Source of the DNA: G963665495 sp963677785
GTDB taxonomy: Bacteria; Desulfobacterota; Desulfovibrionia; Desulfovibrionales; Desulfovibrionaceae
NCBI GenBank assembly: GCA_963677785.2
Contig: CAXXDH010000003.1
Coordinates: forward strand, 3,038,001-3,102,000
DNA length: 64,000 nucleotides
Direction of reading: 5' to 3'
Both the position numbers and the translations under genes were made by a program. How positions within the stretch are numbered: the stretch's first letter is position 1; each line of letters opens with the position of its first letter. Of this stretch, positions 46,985 to 56,076 are shown piece by piece. The notes under the pieces are model-generated. The model worked only from the letters and a program-made list of their open reading frames with translations, had not been told where the DNA came from and did no database searches.

Positions 46985-48406
46985 TCAGAACAGGGGGCGA
47001 GGGGACGGAGGTTCTTTTCGACGTTCCAACTCGCGCATCTGCAATGCGGCCAGGGCCAGGGCCTGTTTCGGGGACATGCCTTTTTGCAGCGTATTGTGAA
47101 TCATACGCGGCAGGATCCCCGCCGCAGCCACCTGTGCGGCCTCTGGAATGAGCTGGCCTTCCACAAAGCTGAAGCTGCGCAACGCTTCAAATCCGGCGAT
47201 GATGGAACGGATGCGCTGGCGTGAATATTGGTGGAAGACGCCCTGCAGGTCTCTGGTGAAAATGTCGCTGCTCGCAATGTCCTTGAGCACGGGCAGCATG
47301 CCGCCGGGATCCATATGCAGCCAGGAGATGTAGGCCTCCTTGGAGAAGAGAAAGCGGACAAAGCGGGCCAGGGCAGCCTGTTTTCGGGAATCGGTCGTAC
47401 GGAGCAGCCCCAGCGCATGGATAACGCCGTAACCGGCGGTTCGCGTGCCGTGAATGGTCGTCACCACGCCGGTGTTGTTCAACAGCGTCTGGTCAAAGGC
47501 CGTTCCGTTGAGGTTGGAAAAATTTTTGGAAGTCAAGGAGTCCGCGGCCACCGAAGGCACCGCTAGGTCGTCCATGATGAACGTCGAATAGAACATCATG
47601 GCGAGTTTGCCTTGCAGATAATAGTCGCGGCCGCGCCACCACTGCGGTCCGGGGGGCGTATACCGGGCGAGTTTTTTGTAGAACTGCAGCGTTTTCAGGG
47701 TGGCGGGCGAATCAAAGACGACCTTTCCCTCGGGATTGAATTCCTCGGCATTGACGCTCAAGGCCAGGTGGGTGAACACCTGCTCGGCGTACACATCGGC
47801 CCGGGTTCCTATCAGAATGCCGTACCGTCCGGCTTCGGGACTGTGCAGGGTCTGGGCGGCCCGGATGATGTGCGTCCAGCTGTCCGGGGGAGCCAGGTTG
47901 TACTCCCTGAACCAGTCCTTTCGGTACCAGATGCCCTGAATCCAGCCATTGTACGGGACGCCGCAAAAGGTGCCGTCCGGAAGCAGGAGTTTGTTCAACG
48001 CGCCCGTATAGAACCGCTCCCTGCCCACGGATGCGATGATTGAAGCTGCGTTGGTATTGTCCATCCAGCCTTTTTGGGAGAGCGCGACAATGATGTCGGA
48101 GCAGCAGCTGATGATGTCGGGCTGCGTATGGCTGGCCACGGCCTTGGTAATGGCGCCGGCCATGAGATTTTCTTCGACCCCCTGGACACGGATTGCGATG
48201 TCCGGATTGAAGAGCATGAACACCCGGCTCAGGTAATTGATAACGGCCATGCGCCTGGGATGCACCTCGGTGGTCCAGAATTGCAGGGGGATTATTTCCG
48301 CGGAAACGGTTGCGGCCTGGAACACCAGCGTCAGCAGCAACATCAAGAGCATAGCCGTACGGCGGGCCCGGAAAAGTAAGACTGCCAATCTGATTTCAGC
48401 GCGCAT
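46985..48406 (-). CDS. Extracellular solute-binding protein (family 1 type), no transporter genes nearby
   Basis: A 473-residue periplasmic protein. The hydrophobic signal ends at ATVSA-E near residue 36. The mature part has typical family 1 features: DIISCCSDIIVALSQKGWMDN, FCGVPYNGWIQGIWYRKD and YLQGKLAMMFYSTFIMDD. It would bind a sugar or similar solute. The ATG at 48406 overlaps the cyclase-like gene by 11 bases and the stretch GGGGAG lies upstream; frames reaching further back are not protein-like. As no ABC permease or ATPase follows, it probably serves as a ligand-sensing partner for the operon's kinases or cyclase. Confidence 0.88.
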   Translation of the reverse strand: MRAEIRLAVLLFRARRTAMLLMLLLTLVFQAATVSAEIIPLQFWTTEVHPRRMAVINYLSRVFMLFNPDIAIRVQGVEENLMAGAITKAVASHTQPDIISCCSDIIVALSQKGWMDNTNAASIIASVGRERFYTGALNKLLLPDGTFCGVPYNGWIQGIWYRKDWFREYNLAPPDSWTHIIRAAQTLHSPEAGRYGILIGTRADVYAEQVFTHLALSVNAEEFNPEGKVVFDSPATLKTLQFYKKLARYTPPGPQWWRGRDYYLQGKLAMMFYSTFIMDDLAVPSVAADSLTSKNFSNLNGTAFDQTLLNNTGVVTTIHGTRTAGYGVIHALGLLRTTDSRKQAALARFVRFLFSKEAYISWLHMDPGGMLPVLKDIASSDIFTRDLQGVFHQYSRQRIRSIIAGFEALRSFSFVEGQLIPEAAQVAAAGILPRMIHNTLQKGMSPKQALALAALQMRELERRKEPPSPRPLF

Positions 48407-50555
48407 CAAAAAACCACTCCCCATCCCAGTTTTCATCCGGCGGTTGTTCAACGTATAGCAGGGTCCGGGCCAGATACCGCTCCACCAGCGGATCGCTGCC
48501 GTGTTTTTCCATGAAAGCGGAAAACGCGTTGGATGCATTGGAAAAATCCTTTGCCAGAAACAAGGCCACCGCGGCATCCCAGTCCGCGATACGCTCCACT
48601 GTTTCGGGAGCGAGTGCGAAGGGGGCCAGGAGGCATTGCGCTTCTGGCTGCGTACCGAGAAGTTCGTACACGTTGACGCGTGTCGTCGTATCCGGCACGG
48701 GGGAGAGGAGACGTCCGGCAAAACGCAGCTGGAACGCCTCGCCCAAAGCATGTTTGGTGGTTTCGCTGATCAGAATTCTGGTGCCGAGGAATTTGTTCAG
48801 CCGCTGGATACGGGCGGCCAGTAAGCAGGACGTGCCCATGGCGGTGTATTCCATTTGCTCGGAAAAACCGATGTTGCCGACAAAGGCCTGGCCCGTGTGG
48901 ATTCCGATACGTGCGGTCAGTTCGGGCAGGCCCAGTTCCGTACGCAGCCCATTGAAGGCTTTCAGCACTGTCTGGCAACGCAACGCGGCCAGACAGCAGT
49001 GAAACGCATGCTGGGGATCGTCCGACGGCGCGTTCCAGAATGTCGTCAACGTATCTCCGTTGTACTTTTCTATGGTTCCGCCCGTTTCCCGCAGAACCTG
49101 GTTTATGGTTTGAAAATATCCGGAAAGGCTGTTGGCCACCTGTTCGGGAGACATGGTTTCGCTGAGCTGGTTGAACCCGTTGACGGCGCTATAAAAAATA
49201 CTCAGTTCTTTGCGCACTCCGCCCAGAACAGGAGGAATGTCGTTGGAAATAAGCTTGTTGATGACAGGTTTGGGCAGGTAAGCCGCGTAGACTTTGAACT
49301 GCCTGCGCATTCGCTCCATGCCTGCGGCCAGGCTGCGTATTTCAGCAATATGCGAAGTATTGTCGATGGGGGAGTCAAGCCGCAGCACCGCCAGGTCTTC
49401 CACGGTCCGGGACAGGGTTTTGAGCGGCCGGCTGATGCGTCTGGCAGCCAGATAAACGAGCGGCAGAAACAGCAGCAGCAAGAACACGGAAACGAACAAG
49501 GTTTTCGCGCCCACGGTTCCCAAGGGCGTGATGAAGACATCCTGCGGAACGGCGATGCCAAGAAAAAGACGCTTTCCGTAGATAGGGGACAGCGCGTCGA
49601 CCAGGGCAAGATAAGGGCTTCCCTGCACCTTGATGACGCGATTATGAAACGGGTGTTCGTTGTTTTTCCAGAAACTGCTCATGAGTGAGGCGTAGATGGG
49701 GTCGTCGAAATTGCCTACATTGGAAGTGACGGATTTTTTTTCACCGTTTTCCACAACCACAGTGACCATTTTGTCTATATCCGGATAGGCATACAGTTCA
49801 CCGGAGGGGCCGAACAGCATGACTCTGCTGTTTTTGCCGATCATCTGCTTGCGCAAAAAGTGCGAGAGATTGGCCAGGGAAATGTCGATGCCGATGACTC
49901 CGGGGATCCTGCCTTCGAAACGTCGCGAGATGGTCATGCCCGGGAGATTGCTCTGGGCAAAAACGTATACGTCGCTGAGCACGGCGCTTTCCGTGGCGGT
50001 GGCGGCCTGGAACCAGCCGCGTTTTCTGGGATCATAAACGACCTTGGTGGTCACTTCGGAATCAACGAGGATAAAGTCCGCGTCGAGGAATTTGCGCAGT
50101 GCGTAGCGCCGGCCCGTGGGCAGATGCCCTATTGTTTCCGTATACCAGACAGCTTCCTCAGGAGCCTGCAGCAGTTTTTTCCGCTCGTTCTGGAGCAGGG
50201 AGACAATATAGCAGTCTCCATCGTTGAACGCGACGTAAATGGACGTGAAGTCAGGATTGTGTTCAAGAAATTTGAAGAAAATCTGGCTGAGCGGGTGGGA
50301 ATGAATCGTGGGTTTTTCACTGAGATTGTTCAGAAAGGTATAGGAGTCCACGGTGACCACTGCCGTATCGAAGATATTCTGTGTCCGTTCGGCAATGGAG
50401 GTTCCGATTCGTTGTAGCAGCTGATGCGCGGAGGCCAGGGCCGCCTCAGAGCTTTTCAGGTATCCGTAGGATATGATGCCTCCCGCCACAACGCAGACAA
50501 GCGCGGTGACGATTGTCAAAACATTGATGGTAAGCGGGAGAATGGGTCTTTTCAC
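48396..50555 (-). CDS. Cache-HAMP protein with a degenerate class III cyclase domain
   Basis: A 719-residue membrane protein: TM1 (about 10-30), periplasmic double Cache domain (about 40-345), TM2 (about 355-375), HAMP (about 378-430) and a class III nucleotide cyclase homology domain (about 447-635). A TPR-like C-terminal tail follows. In the cyclase domain the first metal Asp of the F-x-D-I motif is Ala (FYSAVNGF), and the later GDxVNxAAR motif reads GTSCLLAAR, losing Asp and Asn. The Lys and second Asp of EKYNGD remain. It is therefore probably inactive or altered, acting as a regulator. Confidence 0.9.
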   Translation of the reverse strand: MKRPILPLTINVLTIVTALVCVVAGGIISYGYLKSSEAALASAHQLLQRIGTSIAERTQNIFDTAVVTVDSYTFLNNLSEKPTIHSHPLSQIFFKFLEHNPDFTSIYVAFNDGDCYIVSLLQNERKKLLQAPEEAVWYTETIGHLPTGRRYALRKFLDADFILVDSEVTTKVVYDPRKRGWFQAATATESAVLSDVYVFAQSNLPGMTISRRFEGRIPGVIGIDISLANLSHFLRKQMIGKNSRVMLFGPSGELYAYPDIDKMVTVVVENGEKKSVTSNVGNFDDPIYASLMSSFWKNNEHPFHNRVIKVQGSPYLALVDALSPIYGKRLFLGIAVPQDVFITPLGTVGAKTLFVSVFLLLLFLPLVYLAARRISRPLKTLSRTVEDLAVLRLDSPIDNTSHIAEIRSLAAGMERMRRQFKVYAAYLPKPVINKLISNDIPPVLGGVRKELSIFYSAVNGFNQLSETMSPEQVANSLSGYFQTINQVLRETGGTIEKYNGDTLTTFWNAPSDDPQHAFHCCLAALRCQTVLKAFNGLRTELGLPELTARIGIHTGQAFVGNIGFSEQMEYTAMGTSCLLAARIQRLNKFLGTRILISETTKHALGEAFQLRFAGRLLSPVPDTTTRVNVYELLGTQPEAQCLLAPFALAPETVERIADWDAAVALFLAKDFSNASNAFSAFMEKHGSDPLVERYLARTLLYVEQPPDENWDGEWFFDAR

Positions 50556-50591
50556 TGCTTGTCGTTCCCTGGCTGTGCCGGTGCAACGGGG

Positions 50592-51917
50592 TTATTGGGT
50601 AAAGGGCAGGCTGAAGAGAAAAGTGCTGCCCGAACCCGGTTGACTTTCCACCCAGATTCTTCCTTTGTGGTTGTCGATGATGTCCTTGCAAATCGAAAGT
50701 CCGAGTCCGGTTCCCTGTGAAGATCTGCCCGCGTAGGATTGCTTGAATTTGTCGAAAATGGCTGTTTGCTCCTCCTCGGGAATGCCCGGTCCCGTATCCT
50801 TCACGCTGACCAGGAGCATGTTGTCTTGCCGGGTGGCGCTGCAGACAACGCTTCCCTTAGTTGTGAATTTGGCGGCATTGGAAAAGAGGTTGATGAGCAC
50901 CTGCAGAATCTTTTCCGGGTCGCACAGCACGAGCGGCAGATCCGGTTCGATGCGGGTTTCACAATCCAGATGTTTGGCCTTAAACAGCGCGTATGTGACG
51001 GAAAAAGCATGGTCGATGAGTTTCTGGATAGCCTGTTCGGTAAAATGCCATTCCACTTTGCCGGCTTCGAGTTTGGCCTTGTCCAGCAGTTCGTTGATCA
51101 TGCGAATGATTCTCTGGCTTTCGGAAGTGATGATCTCGATGTGTTTCAGCGAGCGATCGCAGATCTCATCATGCTTTGGCGTGCACAGTTGGGGGATTTC
51201 CTTGTGCAGCATCTGGGCGAAGCCCAGAATGGACGTAAGCGGCGTACGGAGCTCGTGGGATACGGTGGAGACGAAGTCGGAAATGAATTCGTAGGCGGCT
51301 TCTGCTTTTTCTTTTTCCTTGTAGAGCTCTTCCTGAACGATTTTTCTGGTTTCCACTTCTTTGGTCAGCAGTGCGACGGATTCCTGCAACTTTTGCGTAC
51401 GTTCCGCGACTTTGAGTTCCAGCTGCGAACGCAGTTCTTCCAACTCGGAGACTTTCTTTTCCAGTTTATGGAAGACCTGTTGGGAATATTTTTTTTCAAT
51501 CTGCAGTTCGCTTTCTACCGTTTTCACCGCCTCGCGCGTTTCCGCAGCCTGCCGGTTTTCGATCAGTGTTTCCAATTCCTGGAGAAGCACATGCGGCTCG
51601 AGAGGCTTGAGCAAGAATTTGTCCGCGCCGAGTTCCATTGCCAGATTGCGGTCTTTGTCATCCGTGTAGGTGGCGGTGTAAAACACAAACAGGACCGAAT
51701 GCAGCTGCTGGTCCTGCCTGAGTTTTTTGCAAAGAGTGTAACCGTCCATCACGGGCATGAGAATATCCGAGACCACCAGATCCGGCTGCATCCGCAGCGC
51801 CAGATCCAGGGCGATCTGGCCGTTCTCCGCGCACAGGACGTCGTAGTCCTTTGCCAGGAGCACGGTCTCCAGCATTTTTCTTGAGTCCGTATTGTCTTCG
51901 ACAACAAGAATCTTCAT
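50592..51917 (-). CDS. Receiver-histidine kinase (REC-HisKA-HATPase)
   Basis: A 441-residue soluble protein. REC (about 1-120) has acceptor Asp near 51 in VVSDILMPVMDG. A long coiled coil (about 140-210) leads to HisKA with TVSHELRTPLTSILG (His near 220) and HATPase with NLFSNAAKF, DTGPGIP and GTGLGLSIC. No membrane segments are present. The ATG at 51917 has GGGAGCAGGAA upstream and overlaps the stop of the single REC gene by four bases (ATGA). It probably integrates the receiver signal with the membrane kinase upstream. Confidence 0.93.
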   Translation of the reverse strand: MKILVVEDNTDSRKMLETVLLAKDYDVLCAENGQIALDLALRMQPDLVVSDILMPVMDGYTLCKKLRQDQQLHSVLFVFYTATYTDDKDRNLAMELGADKFLLKPLEPHVLLQELETLIENRQAAETREAVKTVESELQIEKKYSQQVFHKLEKKVSELEELRSQLELKVAERTQKLQESVALLTKEVETRKIVQEELYKEKEKAEAAYEFISDFVSTVSHELRTPLTSILGFAQMLHKEIPQLCTPKHDEICDRSLKHIEIITSESQRIIRMINELLDKAKLEAGKVEWHFTEQAIQKLIDHAFSVTYALFKAKHLDCETRIEPDLPLVLCDPEKILQVLINLFSNAAKFTTKGSVVCSATRQDNMLLVSVKDTGPGIPEEEQTAIFDKFKQSYAGRSSQGTGLGLSICKDIIDNHKGRIWVESQPGSGSTFLFSLPFTQ

Positions 51918-52282
51918 TTCCTGCTCCCGACGATTTCGTTGATTTGATTGATGATCCGTAGCGGGTCGATGGGTTTTTCTATGTATCCGTCGCATCCTGC
52001 CTGCAACAATTTTTTTCTGTCGCCCGCCATGGCATAGGACGTGACCGCAATGACGGGGAGTTTGGCGCTGGCGGGCGAGGCGCGCAGCATGCGCAACACT
52101 TCCGTTCCGGGAATGTCCGGCAATTGGATATCCAGAAGGATGAAATCCGGATTGCAGGTCTGGGCCATGGAAAAGCCGTCCTGGCCGTTCTGCGCCCGCA
52201 TGGCTTCGAATCCATTGGATTCGAGAATAAACGTGATCAGTTCCATATTGTCGTCATTGTCTTCAATAATCAATGCGCGCAT
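51914..52282 (-). CDS. Single-domain response regulator
   Basis: A 122-residue REC domain only: acidic pair in IIEDNDD, acceptor Asp in ILLDIQLPDIPG and Lys in EKPID. Such proteins shuttle phosphate between kinases or bind partners, like DivK or Spo0F. The gene lies 15 bases after the double-binding-domain kinase and overlaps the REC-kinase by four bases, so all are cotranscribed. Confidence 0.94.
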   Translation of the reverse strand: MRALIIEDNDDNMELITFILESNGFEAMRAQNGQDGFSMAQTCNPDFILLDIQLPDIPGTEVLRMLRASPASAKLPVIAVTSYAMAGDRKKLLQAGCDGYIEKPIDPLRIINQINEIVGSRK

Positions 52283-52297
52283 TGCTGCCGCCCCCTT

Positions 52298-55264
52298 TTA
52301 TTCGGATTCGCTTTGGAGCTCTCTGGCGATCACCAGGGTAAAGGTGCTCCCCTGGCCTACGGTGCTCTTCACAAAGATATCGCCGCCTAGAAGATCCCGT
52401 ACGATTTTTCTCGTGAGGTACAGTCCGAGCCCGGTGCCTCCGGCTTTCACTTTCAGATAGGTGTCCAGGCGCTCGAATGGTTCAAAAAGTTTGCGCATGT
52501 CCTCTTCGGCGATGCCCAGGCCCGTATCCGCTACCTTGATGACTACATTTTCCTGCACCACGCTGGTCTGGAGCGAGATCTGTCCTTTTTCCGTATACTT
52601 GCCCGCATTGCTGAGCAAGTTGATCAGGCATTGCAATACGCGGCGCCGGTCGGAATAAAGGACAATGCCGTCCGGCACGGAAAGCGTCAGCTCAATGGGT
52701 TTGTTGCTGATGAGCGAACGGATGTTGTTGACGGCTTCGTCCACGATCTCTTTCATGTCAAAGGACTCCGGAAAAATGTCGATGCGTCCGGCTTCGATTT
52801 TGGAGATGTCGATGACGTCAACAATCAGATCCAGCAGATGTTTGGCGGATTTGTAGACCCGTTCCAGCTGGTTTTTCTGAGTGGGGTTCAGTTCGCCGGA
52901 AATCCCCGAGAGGATGACGCCGGTAAAACCGATGATGGAGTTGAGCGGCGTACGCAGTTCGTGCGACATGGAGGCGATGAACATGCTCTTCAACTGGTCC
53001 AGGGCTTCAAGCCGGGAATTGGACTCAGCCAGGTCGTCGGCGTACTGCTTGCGCGCTACATCGGCTTCGAGCCGGATAATGGCGTTGGTAATGGTCTGCC
53101 CGAGAAGTGCGATGAGGTCCACATCCAGGTCGGTCCAGCTGCGTTTCGGGCTGGGAGAGCAGACGCCGATGATGCCGGTGACCACTTCGCCGCTTTTGCG
53201 CGGCAGGTCAATATACGCGTAGTCGCTTGCAGGGCGTATGGAGATGTTGTGGTAGTCGTTTGGGGATACCGTATTTTCATCGTTGGTAACCCGCAACGCG
53301 CTTGCGATCCCCAGTCCCTTTTTGATTTCTTGAATACGCCATTCCATTCCCTGGCCGGTGGGCAGCCTCCAGTTCGCATCCGGGTGGCTGGTCCACGAAT
53401 AGGCGAGCACCGGAAAACCGCTTTCGGAAAAATTGTAGACATAGGCGCTGTCGGCATCCACAGTTGCGGCGATTTTTTCCAGCGCTTTGTCGATATGCTC
53501 GCTGATGCCGCTGGTGGGCAGGTTGATCATCTGGGAGGAAATGGCGCTGATGATTCCCTGGTAGTTGTTGCGAATCCGCAGTTGCCTGGTCACAGCCTTG
53601 CGCCTGGAGACTTCGCGCTGCAACAGAAAGCCCCAGACCAGCGTGCCGCCCAGAATCAATACGGCGACTATGCCGCCCCAGAACATCCACTGTCGGAGTT
53701 GCTTTGAAAATACATCCGGCTTGAATTCAAGACCCACCCAGCGTTGGGTTATGGCGTTGCGCTGCCCCGTGGAGATGGCTGCAAGTGATTTATTCAGGAT
53801 GTCGACCAATTGGGGCCAGTCGGAGCGAACGCCGATAGCGAGTGTTTCCGGACGCGTGGCGGCAGGGGCGGCAATTTTGAGGTTGGTCAGGTTGAGCTGG
53901 CGTATCCAGTAGCTGGACGAGGCCAGGTTGCCGACCATGACATCGGCCTTGCCGGTGGAAACCGCCGTGAGAGTTTCCTGCAGGGTGTCGAATTGAACGT
54001 ATTGCAGATCCGAATATTCCTGCAGAAATCCCTGGTGTGCCGAACCTTTCTGTACGGCCAGTTTGAGGCCGGAAAGATCCTGAAGTCCGGACAGAAAGCG
54101 TTCGTCATCGCGCGATATGAGCACCCGCTGGAAGGAAGTGTAAGGTCTGGTGAAGCGGAGAAATTCGAGGCGTTCGACGGTCTCGCCCACGCAGGGCAGA
54201 ATATCCACCTGGCGTTGTTTTGCCGCTTTGATGACCTCCTTCCACTTGCGGGCGGGAGTCACCTGGAAGCGCAATCCAGTGCTTTGGGAGATGAGTTTGA
54301 TATAATCAGCCGCTATTCCTTGATATTCTCCGTGCTCATTGACCATCTCGAACGGAGCGAATTCAGCGTCGAATCCGAGGCGGATCACGGGATGATCGGT
54401 TATCCACTGTTTTTCCTCTGTGGATAGCAACAGCTTGTTGTCCTTGGTATCAAAGAAGAATTGGAGCGCGTTTTTGAGTTCTTTGCCGGAAATATACGTA
54501 TTTAGCAGAGCGTAATAGAATGAATTCTGATTGTCCTTGAAAGCGGTCAAATGGGCATCGATGGTGTCGATCAGTTGCCGGCTTTTGGCGGCGTTTTTGG
54601 GAAAGGCAAATTTGATCTGTACGGGATTGAAAATGATGGAAGTCTTGCGGACATGGTATTGCTCGCTGTTGCTCAAGCCGTAGAGACGATTTACCACGCC
54701 CGCGTCAACCAGGCCCGCGTCCAGCAGGGAAAAGACCTCATCATAGGAGTTGACTTCCACATAGGTGCAGGGAATGTTGAATTTTTTCAGCAGACTTTTG
54801 ATGCCCTCCGCCCCTTGCGTATGGATGCTTTTACGCATGACCGCGATGGTGGCGCCGTTGAGTTCCAGCAAGGTCTCGTATTTTTTTGCAAAGCTCGAGT
54901 ATACGGTTCCCCAATTGATGAACACGGCCTCCTTGTTGAAGTCGAACTGTTTGCCGCGAGCCGGCGAATAAGCCACATCCACCATGATGTCGATCTGATT
55001 TCTGGAGAGCCTGTCCAGACATTGTTGCCAGGTGCCGGGAACGTATTCGAGTTTCCAGTTTTCCGTCCGTGCGATACGCTGCAGCAAATCGGGAAACAGC
55101 CCCTTGTAGTCGCCATGAGTGTCGGAGAAAATTTTGGGGTAGTTGTCGTAGGCGCCGACTTTTACAATGGTCTCGGCCCCGGCAGGGGGCGTAGCGTTCA
55201 TTAGACCAGCTGGGGCAAGGCAGAGGACGGCAACAATTAAAAAAGTAATTCGGATGAAGAACAT
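52298..55264 (-). CDS. Histidine kinase with two tandem solute-binding domains and a GAF domain
   Basis: A 988-residue membrane kinase. A signal/TM segment is followed by two family 3 solute-binding domains (about 35-260 and 290-515; the second has PVIRLGFDAEFAPFEMVNEHG). TM2 lies near 530-550, then a GAF domain (about 580-745), HisKA SMSHELRTPLNSIIG (His near 767) and HATPase with DTGLGIA and GTGLGLYLT. There is no receiver. Tandem binding domains suggest sensing two ligands or cooperative binding. The ATG at 55264 follows an AAGGAAGG about 13 bases away; earlier starts add unlikely sequence. It heads the five-gene operon. Confidence 0.93.
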   Translation of the reverse strand: MFFIRITFLIVAVLCLAPAGLMNATPPAGAETIVKVGAYDNYPKIFSDTHGDYKGLFPDLLQRIARTENWKLEYVPGTWQQCLDRLSRNQIDIMVDVAYSPARGKQFDFNKEAVFINWGTVYSSFAKKYETLLELNGATIAVMRKSIHTQGAEGIKSLLKKFNIPCTYVEVNSYDEVFSLLDAGLVDAGVVNRLYGLSNSEQYHVRKTSIIFNPVQIKFAFPKNAAKSRQLIDTIDAHLTAFKDNQNSFYYALLNTYISGKELKNALQFFFDTKDNKLLLSTEEKQWITDHPVIRLGFDAEFAPFEMVNEHGEYQGIAADYIKLISQSTGLRFQVTPARKWKEVIKAAKQRQVDILPCVGETVERLEFLRFTRPYTSFQRVLISRDDERFLSGLQDLSGLKLAVQKGSAHQGFLQEYSDLQYVQFDTLQETLTAVSTGKADVMVGNLASSSYWIRQLNLTNLKIAAPAATRPETLAIGVRSDWPQLVDILNKSLAAISTGQRNAITQRWVGLEFKPDVFSKQLRQWMFWGGIVAVLILGGTLVWGFLLQREVSRRKAVTRQLRIRNNYQGIISAISSQMINLPTSGISEHIDKALEKIAATVDADSAYVYNFSESGFPVLAYSWTSHPDANWRLPTGQGMEWRIQEIKKGLGIASALRVTNDENTVSPNDYHNISIRPASDYAYIDLPRKSGEVVTGIIGVCSPSPKRSWTDLDVDLIALLGQTITNAIIRLEADVARKQYADDLAESNSRLEALDQLKSMFIASMSHELRTPLNSIIGFTGVILSGISGELNPTQKNQLERVYKSAKHLLDLIVDVIDISKIEAGRIDIFPESFDMKEIVDEAVNNIRSLISNKPIELTLSVPDGIVLYSDRRRVLQCLINLLSNAGKYTEKGQISLQTSVVQENVVIKVADTGLGIAEEDMRKLFEPFERLDTYLKVKAGGTGLGLYLTRKIVRDLLGGDIFVKSTVGQGSTFTLVIARELQSESE

Positions 55265-55618
55265 GGTAAAATGCGTGCCTTCCTTGAAAGAGTAAATGTT
55301 TTCCTGTATAATAAAAAATAAAAGAGCATAAAAGAAGATTTTGTCAAGGTGAAAGTCTCGTGGAGCTCTGGTTCGGGGGTTTTTTGCCAAATTGAAAAAA
55401 AGGAACAAAGCCGGAACAGGCGGGGAAAGGCCGTTTTCAGTGGGTGCGAACCGTTTGCAGCGTTACAAAGAGATTACATCGTACGATTTGAGGGTTTTCA
55501 TTGCGTAAAAAATGGCTATAGTAAAATAGACGGCAGATTGTTTACTGAGCCGGCCAGGCTCCTGAAAGAAAATCTCCGGATCGGATCCGGAAATTCACGA
55601 GACGTATGGAGGCGCAGA
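55265..55618. other. Divergent promoter region of the signalling operon
   Basis: AT-rich on the left (55280-55350), more GC-rich on the right, with no supported gene. Open frames reaching back from the glutaredoxin gene to 55349 are not conserved in character. Promoters for both directions are expected here. Confidence 0.4.
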
Positions 55619-55990
55619 GTGCGTGTTTTGTTTGGCTTGTTTCTCTTGACCTTTCTTCTGATGCCGGCCGCGGCCCAGGCCGGAAACGGCGCTGCGAATG
55701 GAGTGCAAGAACGAATAATCCGGGTTGCCGACACCAAGCAGCCCGATATTGAACTATTTGTTACGCAGTGGTGCACATACTGCAACATGGCCAGAGCATA
55801 CCTGGATCAGAAAGGCGTGGACTATGTGGTTCACGACCTGGAAAACGATCCGGATGCGGTCAGACGTAAGCTCGTATTGGACAATGGCGGGTTGGGCGTG
55901 CCCTTTGCTCTGATCTATGGAGTGCCCGTACGTGGCTTCTCTGAAATTGCCTATGACAGAGCTCTGCAGCACGGTCATCAAGTCAATTGA
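55619..55990 (+). CDS. Periplasmic glutaredoxin-like protein
   Basis: A 123-residue protein with a signal peptide (LFGLFLLTFLLMPAAAQA). The thioredoxin fold reads IELFVTQWCTYCNMARAYL with active-site CTYC, then GVPFALIYG with the cis-Pro. It is a glutaredoxin/NrdH-like module placed outside the cytoplasm. I chose the GTG at 55619 because GGAGG sits six bases upstream and it gives a clean signal peptide. A role in thiol redox control of exported proteins is likely but the partner is unknown. A strong terminator follows. Confidence 0.82.
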   Translation: MRVLFGLFLLTFLLMPAAAQAGNGAANGVQERIIRVADTKQPDIELFVTQWCTYCNMARAYLDQKGVDYVVHDLENDPDAVRRKLVLDNGGLGVPFALIYGVPVRGFSEIAYDRALQHGHQVN

Positions 55991-56012
55991 CAATACTTGA
56001 GCTCCCATTAAC

Positions 56013-56040
56013 AAAGCCCGGCTACGTAACGCCGGGCTTT
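56013..56040 (+). terminator. Rho-independent terminator after the glutaredoxin-like gene
   Basis: AAAGCCCGGC / GCCGGGCTTT with an 8-base loop, followed by CGTTTTTTT. Confidence 0.92.
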
Positions 56041-56076
56041 CGTTTTTTTGTGGGACAGGAAATGGCCGTGAACTTT

